DNA of 12,289 nt from positions 1 to 12,289 of the forward strand of contig JADLDX010001000.1 in the NCBI GenBank assembly GCA_020846515.1, in the 5' to 3' direction. The stretch is from Pirellulaceae bacterium. GTDB taxonomy: Bacteria; Planctomycetota; Planctomycetia; Pirellulales; Pirellulaceae. A program made the translations under genes and the position numbers. The notes under the pieces are model-generated. The model made no database searches and was not told the origin of the DNA. It saw only the letters and a list, made by a program, of their open reading frames with translations. Below are positions 5,485 to 12,289 of this stretch, one piece after another (the first letter of the stretch is position 1; every line of letters starts with the position of its first letter).

Positions 5485-6843
5485 GTGAGTGGTAAAGCCT
5501 TGTTGTTTCTGAAGCGTTTGACAAGTCGATTGACGAATCGATTGACGAATCTATTAACTTGGGGAGCAACCTTGGGTGGGGCGATAGCCTTGTCCGGGTT
5601 GGTTGGCTGCGAAGTGCCCGTGGCTACTTTTCAACCTAACAAGTTGCAGGCGACTGTGCTGGGTGAAAAGAACTCAATCGATATGTCTCCGGCCACCGCT
5701 GAGGTTAGCGCTGCCTTGGAGGAGCTCTTTGGCACTCCGGATGATCCTCGCTGGCCGGCGGCTTTGATGGAAGAGGAGCACCTGGCCAAGCTCGTAGATA
5801 TGGAACGGCTACAGCGCGCCGCTGGCGCGGTACGTAGCGACGAACAGGACCAGCACTTCGGTTTGTATCGCGAGCACTGTGTGCATTGTCATGGCACCAG
5901 CGGCAACGGCTTGGGGCCAACAGCGACATTTTTGAATCCCTATCCGCGTGATTTTCGGCTGGGAGTCTTCAAGTTCAAATCTACGCCCTTTGGTCGCAAG
6001 CCAACGCGTACCGATCTGACGCGATTGCTCAAAGAAGGCATCATGGGCACCAGCATGCCCTCCTTTCGTTTGTTGAAAGATGACGAATTGGAATCGCTGG
6101 TCGATTACGTCATCTATCTGTCGGCGCGTGGTGAAGTGGAACGCAAGCTATTGGCTTCATCCACGGAGCTGGACTTTACCGATGGGGATCATCTCTACGA
6201 TCCGTCGATCAAGGAGAAGGATCCGGACGAGTTTGAAGCGCAGATGGAAGTTATCAATGAAATTGTGATTGGTGTGGCGGAGAGTTGGGACAAGGCGACC
6301 GATCAAGCGATCACGGTTGCAGCGCCTCCGGAAGACTATCCGTTGTTCACACGCGATGTCGGTGGTTCGCCTGAAGTGTATGGCAAGCTGGAAGAGTCAA
6401 TTGCCAGTGGACGGAAGATCTTCCACGGCAACGTGGCCAACTGTGCTACCTGCCACGGCAACACAGCGCTCGGTGACGGGCAAAAGAATGATTACGACAT
6501 CTGGACGAAAGACTGGTTGCAGGCACTGAATCTGGATCCGAAGAACCGCGAGCAAATCTCGCCTTACCTGAAATTGGGTGCATTGAAACCACGCAATATC
6601 GTGCCGCGCAACTTGCGTAGTGGCATGTATCGGGGTGGTTCGCAACCGGTCGATATCTACATGCGCATCGTGCTGGGCATCGATGGAACGACGATGCCTG
6701 CGGCAGCGATGAAGCCGCAGAATCCTTTGGGCTTGTCGGAAAATGAAGTATGGGACGTCGTCAATTACGTGCTCAGCTTGCCCTATGAACACCTCAGCAA
6801 CTCAGCCGCCAGCGTGCCGCCATTTGCCCGTGAGAAACCCTAG
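5485..6843 (+). CDS. Diheme cytochrome c lipoprotein, likely electron donor to the oxidase
   Basis: The 452-residue product has two c-type heme sites. One is C-x2-C-H at 132-136 (HCVHCHG) with axial Met191 in GTSMPSF. The other is at 320-324 (NCATCHG) with axial Met404 in GTTMPA. Both domains end in the usual 'E-x-V-x-x-VV-x-YV-x-x-LS' helix (about 201-214 and 420-433). A hydrophobic stretch ending in LSGLVGC (36-42) is a lipobox, so Cys42 is probably lipidated and the protein anchored on the outside of the cytoplasmic membrane. The n-region is unusually long and contains RLTN repeats. GTG at 5485 is the first possible start after an in-frame stop at 5428; its ribosome-binding site is weak. 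Being first in the oxidase operon, 15 bases before coxB, it plausibly passes electrons to CuA. Its source of electrons is not encoded in the window. Confidence 0.9.
   Translation: MSGKALLFLKRLTSRLTNRLTNLLTWGATLGGAIALSGLVGCEVPVATFQPNKLQATVLGEKNSIDMSPATAEVSAALEELFGTPDDPRWPAALMEEEHLAKLVDMERLQRAAGAVRSDEQDQHFGLYREHCVHCHGTSGNGLGPTATFLNPYPRDFRLGVFKFKSTPFGRKPTRTDLTRLLKEGIMGTSMPSFRLLKDDELESLVDYVIYLSARGEVERKLLASSTELDFTDGDHLYDPSIKEKDPDEFEAQMEVINEIVIGVAESWDKATDQAITVAAPPEDYPLFTRDVGGSPEVYGKLEESIASGRKIFHGNVANCATCHGNTALGDGQKNDYDIWTKDWLQALNLDPKNREQISPYLKLGALKPRNIVPRNLRSGMYRGGSQPVDIYMRIVLGIDGTTMPAAAMKPQNPLGLSENEVWDVVNYVLSLPYEHLSNSAASVPPFAREKP
5515..5562 (+). repeat. 12-bp tandem repeat inside the cytochrome c signal region
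   Basis: Two exact copies of cgattgacgaat (5527-5550) are flanked by a degraded copy on each side (5515-5526, 5551-5562). In frame they encode RLTS-RLTN-RLTN-LLTW, lengthening the positively charged n-region of the lipoprotein signal peptide. Confidence 0.8.
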
Positions 6844-6858
6844 AAGGCAGCCAACGAA

Positions 6859-7746
6859 ATGAGCATGGGACGAATCTGGAGTTTGATGTTTTTGTCTGTA
6901 CCCATCTTGGGCACCGGCATGTATTTGATTGGCATGTTGGCCAGTTCAGGCCCTTTGGCATTGTGGTTCCCCGAGAACATCAATCCCCTGGCTGTAGAGA
7001 TTGATCGTCTGCACGACATCATCTTGGCGCTCATCGGCGTTGTATTCATCGTCACGAGCGTGGCTTTGTTCTGGTTCATGTGGAAATATGATGCGACCTC
7101 CAATCCGGAAAAAGCCAAGTTTGTCCATGGCAATCACAAGCTGGAAGTCTGGTGGACAGTCATACCGGCGGTGATCTTGATCATGCTGGCGATCTACCAA
7201 TTCAAAGTCTATGCGGATGTGCGCATTAATCGCCCCATGCTGGCCGGTGCGGACGGTACTCTCGGGACAGCAGACGATCAACCGGAGCCACCTAGCTTCG
7301 AAGTCATTGGCCGGCAATTTGAATGGCGCATTCGTTACGCAGGTGCCGACAAGCAACTCGATACAGCCGACGATATTATTGGCGAAGTCAATGAATTGCA
7401 TGCCCCCAAGGATGTGCGCCTGGTCGGGTCCTTGAAGGCCGCCGACGTCTTGCACAGTTTTTTCATACCGGCTCTGCGATTGAAGAACGATATGATCCCC
7501 GGCACGCGACAGATTGTTTGGTTCCAGGCCAGCAAGCCCGGCACCTACGACATCGTGTGTACGGAACTATGCGGCTGGGGGCATTACAAAATGAAGGGGC
7601 GATTTGTTGTCGAGTCTCAGGAAGAATTTGCTACGTATCTCGAACGTCTACGCAAGGCACAATTCGATCGCAGTTACGACAACGGCTCGCCTAGCGACCA
7701 ACCGGTTTCGCCAACCGAGCAACCAGCCGTGGCGACGGTTGAGTAA
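6859..7746 (+). CDS. coxB: Cytochrome c oxidase subunit II (CuA subunit)
   Basis: This 295-residue subunit takes electrons from cytochrome c at a binuclear CuA centre facing the periplasm. All ligands are present: His199 (VLHSFFIPALRLKND), then Cys234, Glu236, Cys238, His242 and Met245 in 'CTELCGWGHYKM'. Hydrophobic spans lie at about 6-28, 53-75 and 98-116; the first may be a signal or an extra span. The electron-entry strand reads 'GRQFEWRIRYAG' (151-162), with Phe154 where the mitochondrial-type QWYW motif has its first Trp. Two 'GAD-x2-L-x-TADD' loops (130-140, 162-172) are inserted around this strand. There is no fused cytochrome c at the C-terminus, only a Pro/Gln-rich tail. The ATG follows the cytochrome gene by 15 bases, with GAAGG 11 bases upstream, so the two are co-transcribed. 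Confidence 0.96.
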   Translation: MSMGRIWSLMFLSVPILGTGMYLIGMLASSGPLALWFPENINPLAVEIDRLHDIILALIGVVFIVTSVALFWFMWKYDATSNPEKAKFVHGNHKLEVWWTVIPAVILIMLAIYQFKVYADVRINRPMLAGADGTLGTADDQPEPPSFEVIGRQFEWRIRYAGADKQLDTADDIIGEVNELHAPKDVRLVGSLKAADVLHSFFIPALRLKNDMIPGTRQIVWFQASKPGTYDIVCTELCGWGHYKMKGRFVVESQEEFATYLERLRKAQFDRSYDNGSPSDQPVSPTEQPAVATVE

Positions 7747-7822
7747 CAGGGTAAACAACTCGGGTTCAGGTGTTCAGAGTAAGAATTGAGTGATATTGCG
7801 GGCCACGCAAGACACGAATTAC

Positions 7823-7873
7823 CGAAGGGCTTGATGCCTTTCGCTAGTCAGCCAAGCCATCAAGCAAGCGAAA
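7823..7873 (+). promoter_or_regulatory. Overlapping inverted repeats in the coxA leader
   Basis: Three helices can form in the 131-base coxB-coxA gap. A: cgaagggc (7823-7830) with gcctttcg (7836-7843), one G-U pair, 5-base loop. B: gcttgatg (7829-7836) with catcaagc (7858-7865), perfect. C: tttcgct (7839-7845) with agcgaaa (7867-7873), perfect. A excludes both B and C, while B and C interleave in pseudoknot order. The 3' arm of C ends four bases before the coxA ATG, which has no Shine-Dalgarno site, so the fold could affect translation. The rest of the gap shows nothing recognisable. Confidence 0.4.
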
Positions 7874-7877
7874 CTTT

Positions 7878-9776
7878 ATGAGTGCAACAGGTATACCCGG
7901 AGATCAAGTCACGGAATCGGCTGGTCAGTGGAGCAGCAGCCAGCCGACAGTTGGTGTTTCACACCAGCATGCCGATGGCCATGGGCATTCCAGCCATGGG
8001 CTGATTCGCTTCGTGCGCTCGTACATTTTTTCGACCGATCACAAGATCATTGGATTGCAGTTTCTGTTTTCGACGCTGATTTGGTTTTTTGTCGGGGGCA
8101 TGTTGGCGATGGCCATCCGTTGGCAATTGGCCTGGCCTTGGCAGAACATGCCGATTGTTGGTCCGATGCTGTTCAGCGGAGAAGGTGGCCAGATTTCGCC
8201 CGAGTTTTATACGTCGTTGGTAACGCAGCATGCCACCGTCATGATCTTCTTTGTCATTATTCCGATCTTGACCGCAGCCTTCGGTAATTACTTGATACCG
8301 TTGATGATCGGGGCCGAAGACATGGCCTTCCCAACGCTGAATATGTTTTCGTATTGGATGATGTGGCCAGCCTTTTTGTTGATTGGCTCGAGCTTCTTTG
8401 TGCCGCCGTATGGTGCGGGAGCCGGTTGGACATCCTATCCCCCACTGTCGATTTTGACGGAGTCTTCGCCTGGAAGCGGCATGGCCCAAACGCTCTGGTT
8501 GGGCGGTGTTGCCTGCGTGGGCATATCGTCGATGATGGGTTCGGTCAATTACTTGACGACCCTCATTCAGATGCGTGCGCCAGGCATGACCATGATGCGT
8601 TTGCCGATGACCGTTTGGGCGCTGTTTATCACGGCCATCCTGCAAGCCTTCGCACTGCCGGTTCTGACGGCCGGCGCGATCATGCAGATGACCGATCGTC
8701 TCTTGGGCACCGGATTTTATCTGCCAGAGTTGGCTTCAGCCAATAACTCGGCGCCGGTAGCTGGCGGTGGCCAGCCTTTGCTGTGGCAACACCTGTTTTG
8801 GTTCTATTCGCACCCGGCCGTTTACATCATGATTTTGCCGGCCATGGGTATGGTCAGCGATATGCTGTCGACCTTTTCGCGTAAGCCGTTATTCGGCTAT
8901 CGGCCCATGGTGATGGCGCTGTGTGTTATTGCCGGACTGGGGTTCATCGTGTGGGGCCACCACATGTACACCTCAGGCATGAGCCCGGTATTGGGCATAA
9001 CCTTTGCCGCAGCGACAGTGATGATCGCCATACCTAGTGCGGTTAAAGTCTTTAACTGGCTGGGTACACTTTGGGGTGGTCGTATTCAAATGACGACACC
9101 CCTGTTATTTTCCGTCGGGTTCGTATCGATGTTCATCATCGGTGGATTGAGCGGTATTTTGATGGCTTCGACTCCGGTCGACATTGTGATTCACGACACT
9201 TATTACATCGTGGCTCATTTTCACTATGTGTTGTTCGGTTCGGCCACGATGGCCATCTTCGGCGGGATCTACTTCTGGTTCCCCAAGATGTTTGGTCGGA
9301 TGATGAATGAGTTTTGGGGCAAGGTGCATTTCGGCCTGACCTTTATTTTCATTAACGGCACGTTCTTCCCCATGCACTTGTTGGGTGCTGGCAACATGCC
9401 GCGTCGCTACGCCGATCCTTATCACTTTGAATTGTTCGCGGACATGCTGCCGCTGAATCAGTTCATCTCGATTTGCGCTTTTGCCTCGATGGCAGCCCAA
9501 ATGATCTTTGTGCTCAACTTTTTGACATGCCTGTTCTGGGGACGTCGAGTGGGACGTAACCCTTGGAATTGCAATACGCTGGAATGGGCGGCCCCCAGCC
9601 CTCCCGGGCATGGTAATTTCGACTTCCAGCCAATCGTTTACCGTGGTCCGTACGAGTACAGCGACCCCAATAGTAGCGACCGTGATTTCCGGCCCCAAAC
9701 GGAGCGCCCAAGTGCTATAGAAAGCCGAAGCGAAAATCCTGGTGCCCTCGCACAGACTGGCAGTCGACATGTCTGA
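7878..9776 (+). CDS. coxA: Cytochrome c oxidase subunit I (A2-type heme-copper oxidase)
   Basis: The 632-residue catalytic subunit reduces O2 to water and pumps protons. Twelve membrane spans run from about 58 to 552. Metal ligands seen: His118 and His449 (heme a), His447 (heme a3), and His312, His361, His362 (CuB), with Tyr316 as the His-Tyr cross-link partner. The K-channel Lys390 (IPSAVKVFNWLG) and D-channel entry Asp148 (GAEDMAF) with Asn137 and Asn155 are present. The helix VI motif is 'FYSHPAVY' (309-316), not GHPEVY, so the proton-gating Glu is absent and the Tyr-Ser pair (310-311) of A2-type oxidases replaces it. The cytoplasmic N-terminus has a His-rich stretch (29-40) and the C-terminal tail is hydrophilic. 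The ATG is preceded by a structured leader without a ribosome-binding site; the 3' end overlaps ctaA by 8 bases. Confidence 0.97.
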   Translation: MSATGIPGDQVTESAGQWSSSQPTVGVSHQHADGHGHSSHGLIRFVRSYIFSTDHKIIGLQFLFSTLIWFFVGGMLAMAIRWQLAWPWQNMPIVGPMLFSGEGGQISPEFYTSLVTQHATVMIFFVIIPILTAAFGNYLIPLMIGAEDMAFPTLNMFSYWMMWPAFLLIGSSFFVPPYGAGAGWTSYPPLSILTESSPGSGMAQTLWLGGVACVGISSMMGSVNYLTTLIQMRAPGMTMMRLPMTVWALFITAILQAFALPVLTAGAIMQMTDRLLGTGFYLPELASANNSAPVAGGGQPLLWQHLFWFYSHPAVYIMILPAMGMVSDMLSTFSRKPLFGYRPMVMALCVIAGLGFIVWGHHMYTSGMSPVLGITFAAATVMIAIPSAVKVFNWLGTLWGGRIQMTTPLLFSVGFVSMFIIGGLSGILMASTPVDIVIHDTYYIVAHFHYVLFGSATMAIFGGIYFWFPKMFGRMMNEFWGKVHFGLTFIFINGTFFPMHLLGAGNMPRRYADPYHFELFADMLPLNQFISICAFASMAAQMIFVLNFLTCLFWGRRVGRNPWNCNTLEWAAPSPPGHGNFDFQPIVYRGPYEYSDPNSSDRDFRPQTERPSAIESRSENPGALAQTGSRHV

Positions 9777-10782
9777 TTTAAAGCCTGATTATCGGCCAGT
9801 AGGTTATTCGCGAGCCGTGCATGGTTTTGCGTTGGCGCTGACCTTGTCGGTATTTCCGCTAATTTGGGTAGGCTCATTGGTCACGACCTATGACGCGGGT
9901 ATGGCCGTACCCGATTGGCCAACGACCTATGGCTACAACATGTTCACCTACCCGTTGACCACCTGGTTGTACGGGCCTTTTGATTTATTGGCTGAACACA
10001 GTCATCGTTTGTTGGGCACAGTGGCTGGCATGTTAACCATTGGGTTAGTGCTCAGTGCCTGGAAATTCGACTCGAGAACTTGGTTCAAGTGGTGGACCTT
10101 GATCGTGCTGCTGGCTGTCATCGGTCAGGGCCTGCTGGGGGGGCTGCGTGTGCGTTGGGACGCGCGGACTTTGGCGATGGTCCATGGTTGTACGGCTTCA
10201 CTGTTTTTCGCCATGGCCACCTCGACGGCGGTCATGTCATCAAAGTTTTGGTTCCATGCCGATGGTCGGCTGTGGTCGACCGGCTCCTTGGCACGCTGGA
10301 CAGCGACATTGATGGCCTTACTTAGTTTTGCCCAGTTGACGGTGGGCGCTCAATTGAGGCATGTGACCGGCGGAGCTTCGCCGCAATTTTTTGCTGGATC
10401 GGTGCATTTGCATTTGACGCTAGCCGGCGCGATCGTTCTGCTTAGCTTCGTGCTTTGGAGCAGTACCACTCAAGTGGCGGCACCGCCCACGCGTCGTTCT
10501 GCCCTAGGCCTGGTACTGTTGGTGCTGGTGCAAGTCGCTTTAGGAATCGGGACTTGGCTGGTAAACTATGCGTTGCCTTGGCCAGAGCTGAACGAATTTC
10601 TGGCTCGCTACACGATCCAAGCCAAGGGATACGCTGAAAGCATGGTGGTCACGGCGCATGTGGCCACGGGATCTCTGATCATCTGTTTTTCAACCGTCGC
10701 AACTTTTGCAGCCTGGCGGACGCGGGCTGTGAGGGCGACTCGGCCTGAGGGTACATGGCAGTGGAAAAAACAACTGGCGTAG
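9769..10782 (+). CDS. ctaA: Heme A synthase (COX15/CtaA family)
   Basis: The 337-residue integral membrane enzyme oxidises the C8 methyl of heme O to a formyl group, giving heme A for CoxA. Eight spans are visible in two four-helix halves. Conserved His residues are His77/His79 in 'EHSHR' (76-80), His139 (MVHGCTA), His213/His215 (SVHLHLTLAG) and His297 (TAHVATGSL). The first outer loop 'DAGMAVPDWPTTYG' (42-55) is typical of the family, and it lacks the cysteine pair found in Bacillus-type CtaA. The ATG at 9769 was chosen because it leaves a normal short N-terminus and overlaps the coxA stop by 8 bases. A GTG at 9742 would add nine residues and lies deeper in coxA. Its 3' end overlaps ctaB by 28 bases, so both are probably translationally coupled. 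Confidence 0.93.
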   Translation: MSDLKPDYRPVGYSRAVHGFALALTLSVFPLIWVGSLVTTYDAGMAVPDWPTTYGYNMFTYPLTTWLYGPFDLLAEHSHRLLGTVAGMLTIGLVLSAWKFDSRTWFKWWTLIVLLAVIGQGLLGGLRVRWDARTLAMVHGCTASLFFAMATSTAVMSSKFWFHADGRLWSTGSLARWTATLMALLSFAQLTVGAQLRHVTGGASPQFFAGSVHLHLTLAGAIVLLSFVLWSSTTQVAAPPTRRSALGLVLLVLVQVALGIGTWLVNYALPWPELNEFLARYTIQAKGYAESMVVTAHVATGSLIICFSTVATFAAWRTRAVRATRPEGTWQWKKQLA

Positions 10783-11684
10783 GACAAAGCGCAGCGACGC
10801 TGGGTGTGTTGCCGGCGCGAGCTTCTGGCCGCATCGCCTACTTTATCGAGCTAACCAAGCCTCGCATCCTCGTGATGATCCTATTGACGGTCATCATGGC
10901 GATGGTGGCTGCCGGTACGCTCGCGCCCTGGAACGTGCTCTGGACTTGTTTAGGAACCGCCATGGTGGCGGCCAGCGCCAGTGTGCTCAATCAATGGATT
11001 GAGCGCGAGCGTGACGCGGTGATGCAGCGCACCAGTCGGCGTCCGTTGCCGATGGGTCGAGTTGCGGCCAGCCAGGCGGCTTGGATGGGGTGGGTGCTGG
11101 TAATCGGCGGATTGATGATTCTCGGTCTGCTGGTCAACCTGCCAACCATGGCGTGCGGACTGGCCACATGGTTCTTATACGTCGCGGTCTACACGCCGCT
11201 TAAGCTTCGCCACTGGTCCAATACATTAGTGGGCGCCTTGCCAGGTGCCCTGCCAGTCTGGATGGGGTGGACGGCTGCGGATGGTTCGCTGGCTGATCCG
11301 AGAGCCTGGACATTGCTTGGAATTCTGATTGCCTGGCAGTTGCCCCACTTTATGGCCATTGCCTGGCTATATCGCGAACAATATGCTGCCGCTGGTTACA
11401 AGATGATCACGGTCACAGACACAAGTGGTCGGGGCGCATCATGGCACGCCATCCTTGGTTCCCTAGCATTGTTCCCGCTGACCGTGGCTGCCTTGCCGCC
11501 CGTATCAATCACATTGACCATCATGTGCGGCCTAGGGTTGGCGGTTTCAGTCTGGATGCTGCGCTCTGCCATCAGCTTCAGTCGCCTGCAGAATCAGCAG
11601 ACCGCGCGCCGCATGTTGCGCGTCAGCTTGATGCATTTGCCCCTGATGATGCTAGTCATTCTGCTGGCTCGTCTGCTGGGTTAA
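10755..11684 (+). CDS. ctaB: Protoheme IX farnesyltransferase (heme O synthase)
   Basis: The 309-residue UbiA-superfamily prenyltransferase adds a farnesyl group to heme B to make heme O, the substrate of the CtaA encoded just upstream. The first acidic motif is N-x3-E-x3-D in 'NQWIERERDAVMQRT' (Asn79, Glu83, Asp87), followed by RRPLP (95-99). Many bacterial members have Asp where Glu83 is. Further signatures are 'YTPLKLRHWSNTLVGALPGALP' region 146-167, 'WQLPHFMAIAWLYREQY' (194-210) and 'AAAGYKM' (211-217). About eight or nine spans follow the family layout, and the length is normal. GAGGG lies just upstream of the ATG, which sits inside the end of ctaA. Confidence 0.95.
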   Translation: MAVEKTTGVGQSAATLGVLPARASGRIAYFIELTKPRILVMILLTVIMAMVAAGTLAPWNVLWTCLGTAMVAASASVLNQWIERERDAVMQRTSRRPLPMGRVAASQAAWMGWVLVIGGLMILGLLVNLPTMACGLATWFLYVAVYTPLKLRHWSNTLVGALPGALPVWMGWTAADGSLADPRAWTLLGILIAWQLPHFMAIAWLYREQYAAAGYKMITVTDTSGRGASWHAILGSLALFPLTVAALPPVSITLTIMCGLGLAVSVWMLRSAISFSRLQNQQTARRMLRVSLMHLPLMMLVILLARLLG

Positions 11685-11760
11685 TTAGACTTGAAATGAC
11701 ACCGACGACACCTCCCACCTACTGCCATTTTTCCTTCCGTTTCACCTCGGCCTGCACAGC

Positions 11761-12289
11761 ATGACTTCGACGACCACCAGTCACAATCTTGAGCGTACGC
11801 CGGAGGATCGTAAACCAGACGGATATGGCTACGACAGTCACGGGCCGGCTGGTCATGGGTCGGCTGGTCATGGGTCGGCTGGTCATGGGCCGGTAGGCGG
11901 ATTGGTTTACCAGCCCGCTTTGCCGATGTCGCGTGGCAAGACGATGTTATGGTTATTCCTGTCGACGGAGATCATGTTCTTCTCGGCGTTGATCGGTACC
12001 TACATCGTGGTGCGATTTGGTGCGCCGACGGGTTCGTGGCCACGACCACTGGATGTGCATGTGGAAGAATGGGTTGGGGCCGTCAACACGTTTGTGCTGA
12101 TCTGCTCCAGCGTTTCGATCGTGCTGGCTCATGATGCGGCGAAACGCAATCGATCACAGGCGGCGTGGCGTTGGGTGCTTGCGACTTTAATCTTAGGCGC
12201 CCTGTTTCTGGGCTTTAAGGGTTACGAGTATAGCGCCAAGTATCAGCATTCGCTGGTGCCGTTCCCGCCGCACAGCAACATGTACGACC
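11761..12289 (+). CDS. coxC: Cytochrome c oxidase subunit III, 3' part beyond the window
   Basis: The frame is open from the ATG to the window end (176 codons seen) and is partial at its 3' end. After a polar N-terminus, 'TMLWLFLSTEIMFFSALIGTY' region 61-81 matches helix III of subunit III with the conserved Glu70. A second span lies at about 104-123 and a third at 137-153, ending in 'GFKGYEY' (151-157) with the conserved Glu156. Only about 60 non-membrane residues precede helix III, so helices I-II of seven-helix subunits are missing and this is the five-helix form. Residues 27-46 are Gly/His-rich, encoded by a 15-bp repeat. The start follows a 76-base pyrimidine-rich gap after ctaB with no clear ribosome-binding site. 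Subunit III stabilises subunit I and sustains turnover. Confidence 0.93.
   Translation, partial: MTSTTTSHNLERTPEDRKPDGYGYDSHGPAGHGSAGHGSAGHGPVGGLVYQPALPMSRGKTMLWLFLSTEIMFFSALIGTYIVVRFGAPTGSWPRPLDVHVEEWVGAVNTFVLICSSVSIVLAHDAAKRNRSQAAWRWVLATLILGALFLGFKGYEYSAKYQHSLVPFPPHSNMYD
11846..11890 (+). repeat. 15-bp tandem repeat, three copies, in the start of coxC
   Basis: Three head-to-tail copies of cggctggtcatgggt (11846-11860, 11861-11875, 11876-11890, the last ending in c) encode AGHGS-AGHGS-AGHGP. The repeat keeps the frame, so copy-number change would alter the N-terminus without breaking the gene. Confidence 0.9.

Noticed and set aside
6397..6792. 131-codon minus-strand frame
   Set aside because: It lies wholly antisense to the second heme domain of the cytochrome c gene, whose motifs are clear.
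7959..8645. 228-codon minus-strand frame inside coxA
   Set aside because: It is antisense to conserved membrane helices of subunit I. Its product is His/Arg/Asn-rich, as expected of a mirror of a hydrophobic gene.
9742..9768. Earlier GTG start for ctaA
   Set aside because: It would extend the overlap with coxA and add nine residues with no family counterpart; the ATG at 9769 gives a normal N-terminus.
11685..11760. Possible small gene or regulatory element between ctaB and coxC
   Set aside because: The 76 bases are pyrimidine-rich, with no hairpin, ribosome-binding site or convincing open frame.

Overview
The window looks like chromosomal DNA of a planctomycete, probably of the Pirellulaceae (Rhodopirellula/Blastopirellula-like) type. 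This is inferred from several traits: intergenic DNA full of imperfect palindromic repeats with 'cccagggt / ccccgggct' and 'gctagcccacggttt' cores, weak or absent Shine-Dalgarno sites, an NPYAAP-type motif in a membrane protein, 'GAD-x-x-L-x-TADD' loops inside CoxB, and an aa3-type oxidase with a YSHP signature. No RNA gene, insertion sequence, CRISPR array or defence system was found.

Left part (1-3778): a small surface-polysaccharide or glycoconjugate group. On the minus strand lie a GT4-type glycosyltransferase (1279-2520) and, downstream of it, a divergent nucleotidyltransferase-fold protein (341-1060). A second glycosyltransferase (2732-3778) is transcribed divergently. The shared upstream region between the two glycosyltransferases carries a 16-bp-period array of five units. 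The 3' end of the minus-strand pair is marked by 22-bp repeats that form alternative hairpins. Bases 1-240 are non-coding repeat-like DNA.

Middle (3779-5484): three 36-bp palindromic repeats, then a CPBP-type intramembrane protease (4008-5150) with a long polar insertion between its catalytic motifs, then a 334-bp non-coding stretch with poly-C tracts that probably holds the promoter of the respiratory operon.

Right part (5485-12289, continuing beyond the window): an aa3-type cytochrome c oxidase operon on the plus strand. The order is a diheme cytochrome c lipoprotein, coxB (subunit II, complete CuA site), coxA (subunit I, A2-type), ctaA (heme A synthase), ctaB (heme O synthase) and coxC (subunit III, cut by the window end). 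The logic is self-contained. CtaB farnesylates heme B to heme O, CtaA oxidises heme O to heme A, and CoxA uses heme A for its a and a3 sites. CoxB receives electrons at CuA, plausibly from the diheme cytochrome encoded first. CoxA/ctaA and ctaA/ctaB overlap by 8 and 28 bases, suggesting translational coupling. The coxB-coxA gap is 131 bases and contains overlapping inverted repeats just before the coxA start.

The most noteworthy unexplained signals are the in-register 16-bp array between the divergent glycosyltransferases, the mutually exclusive helices in the coxA leader, and several lineage-specific low-complexity insertions in otherwise ordinary proteins.
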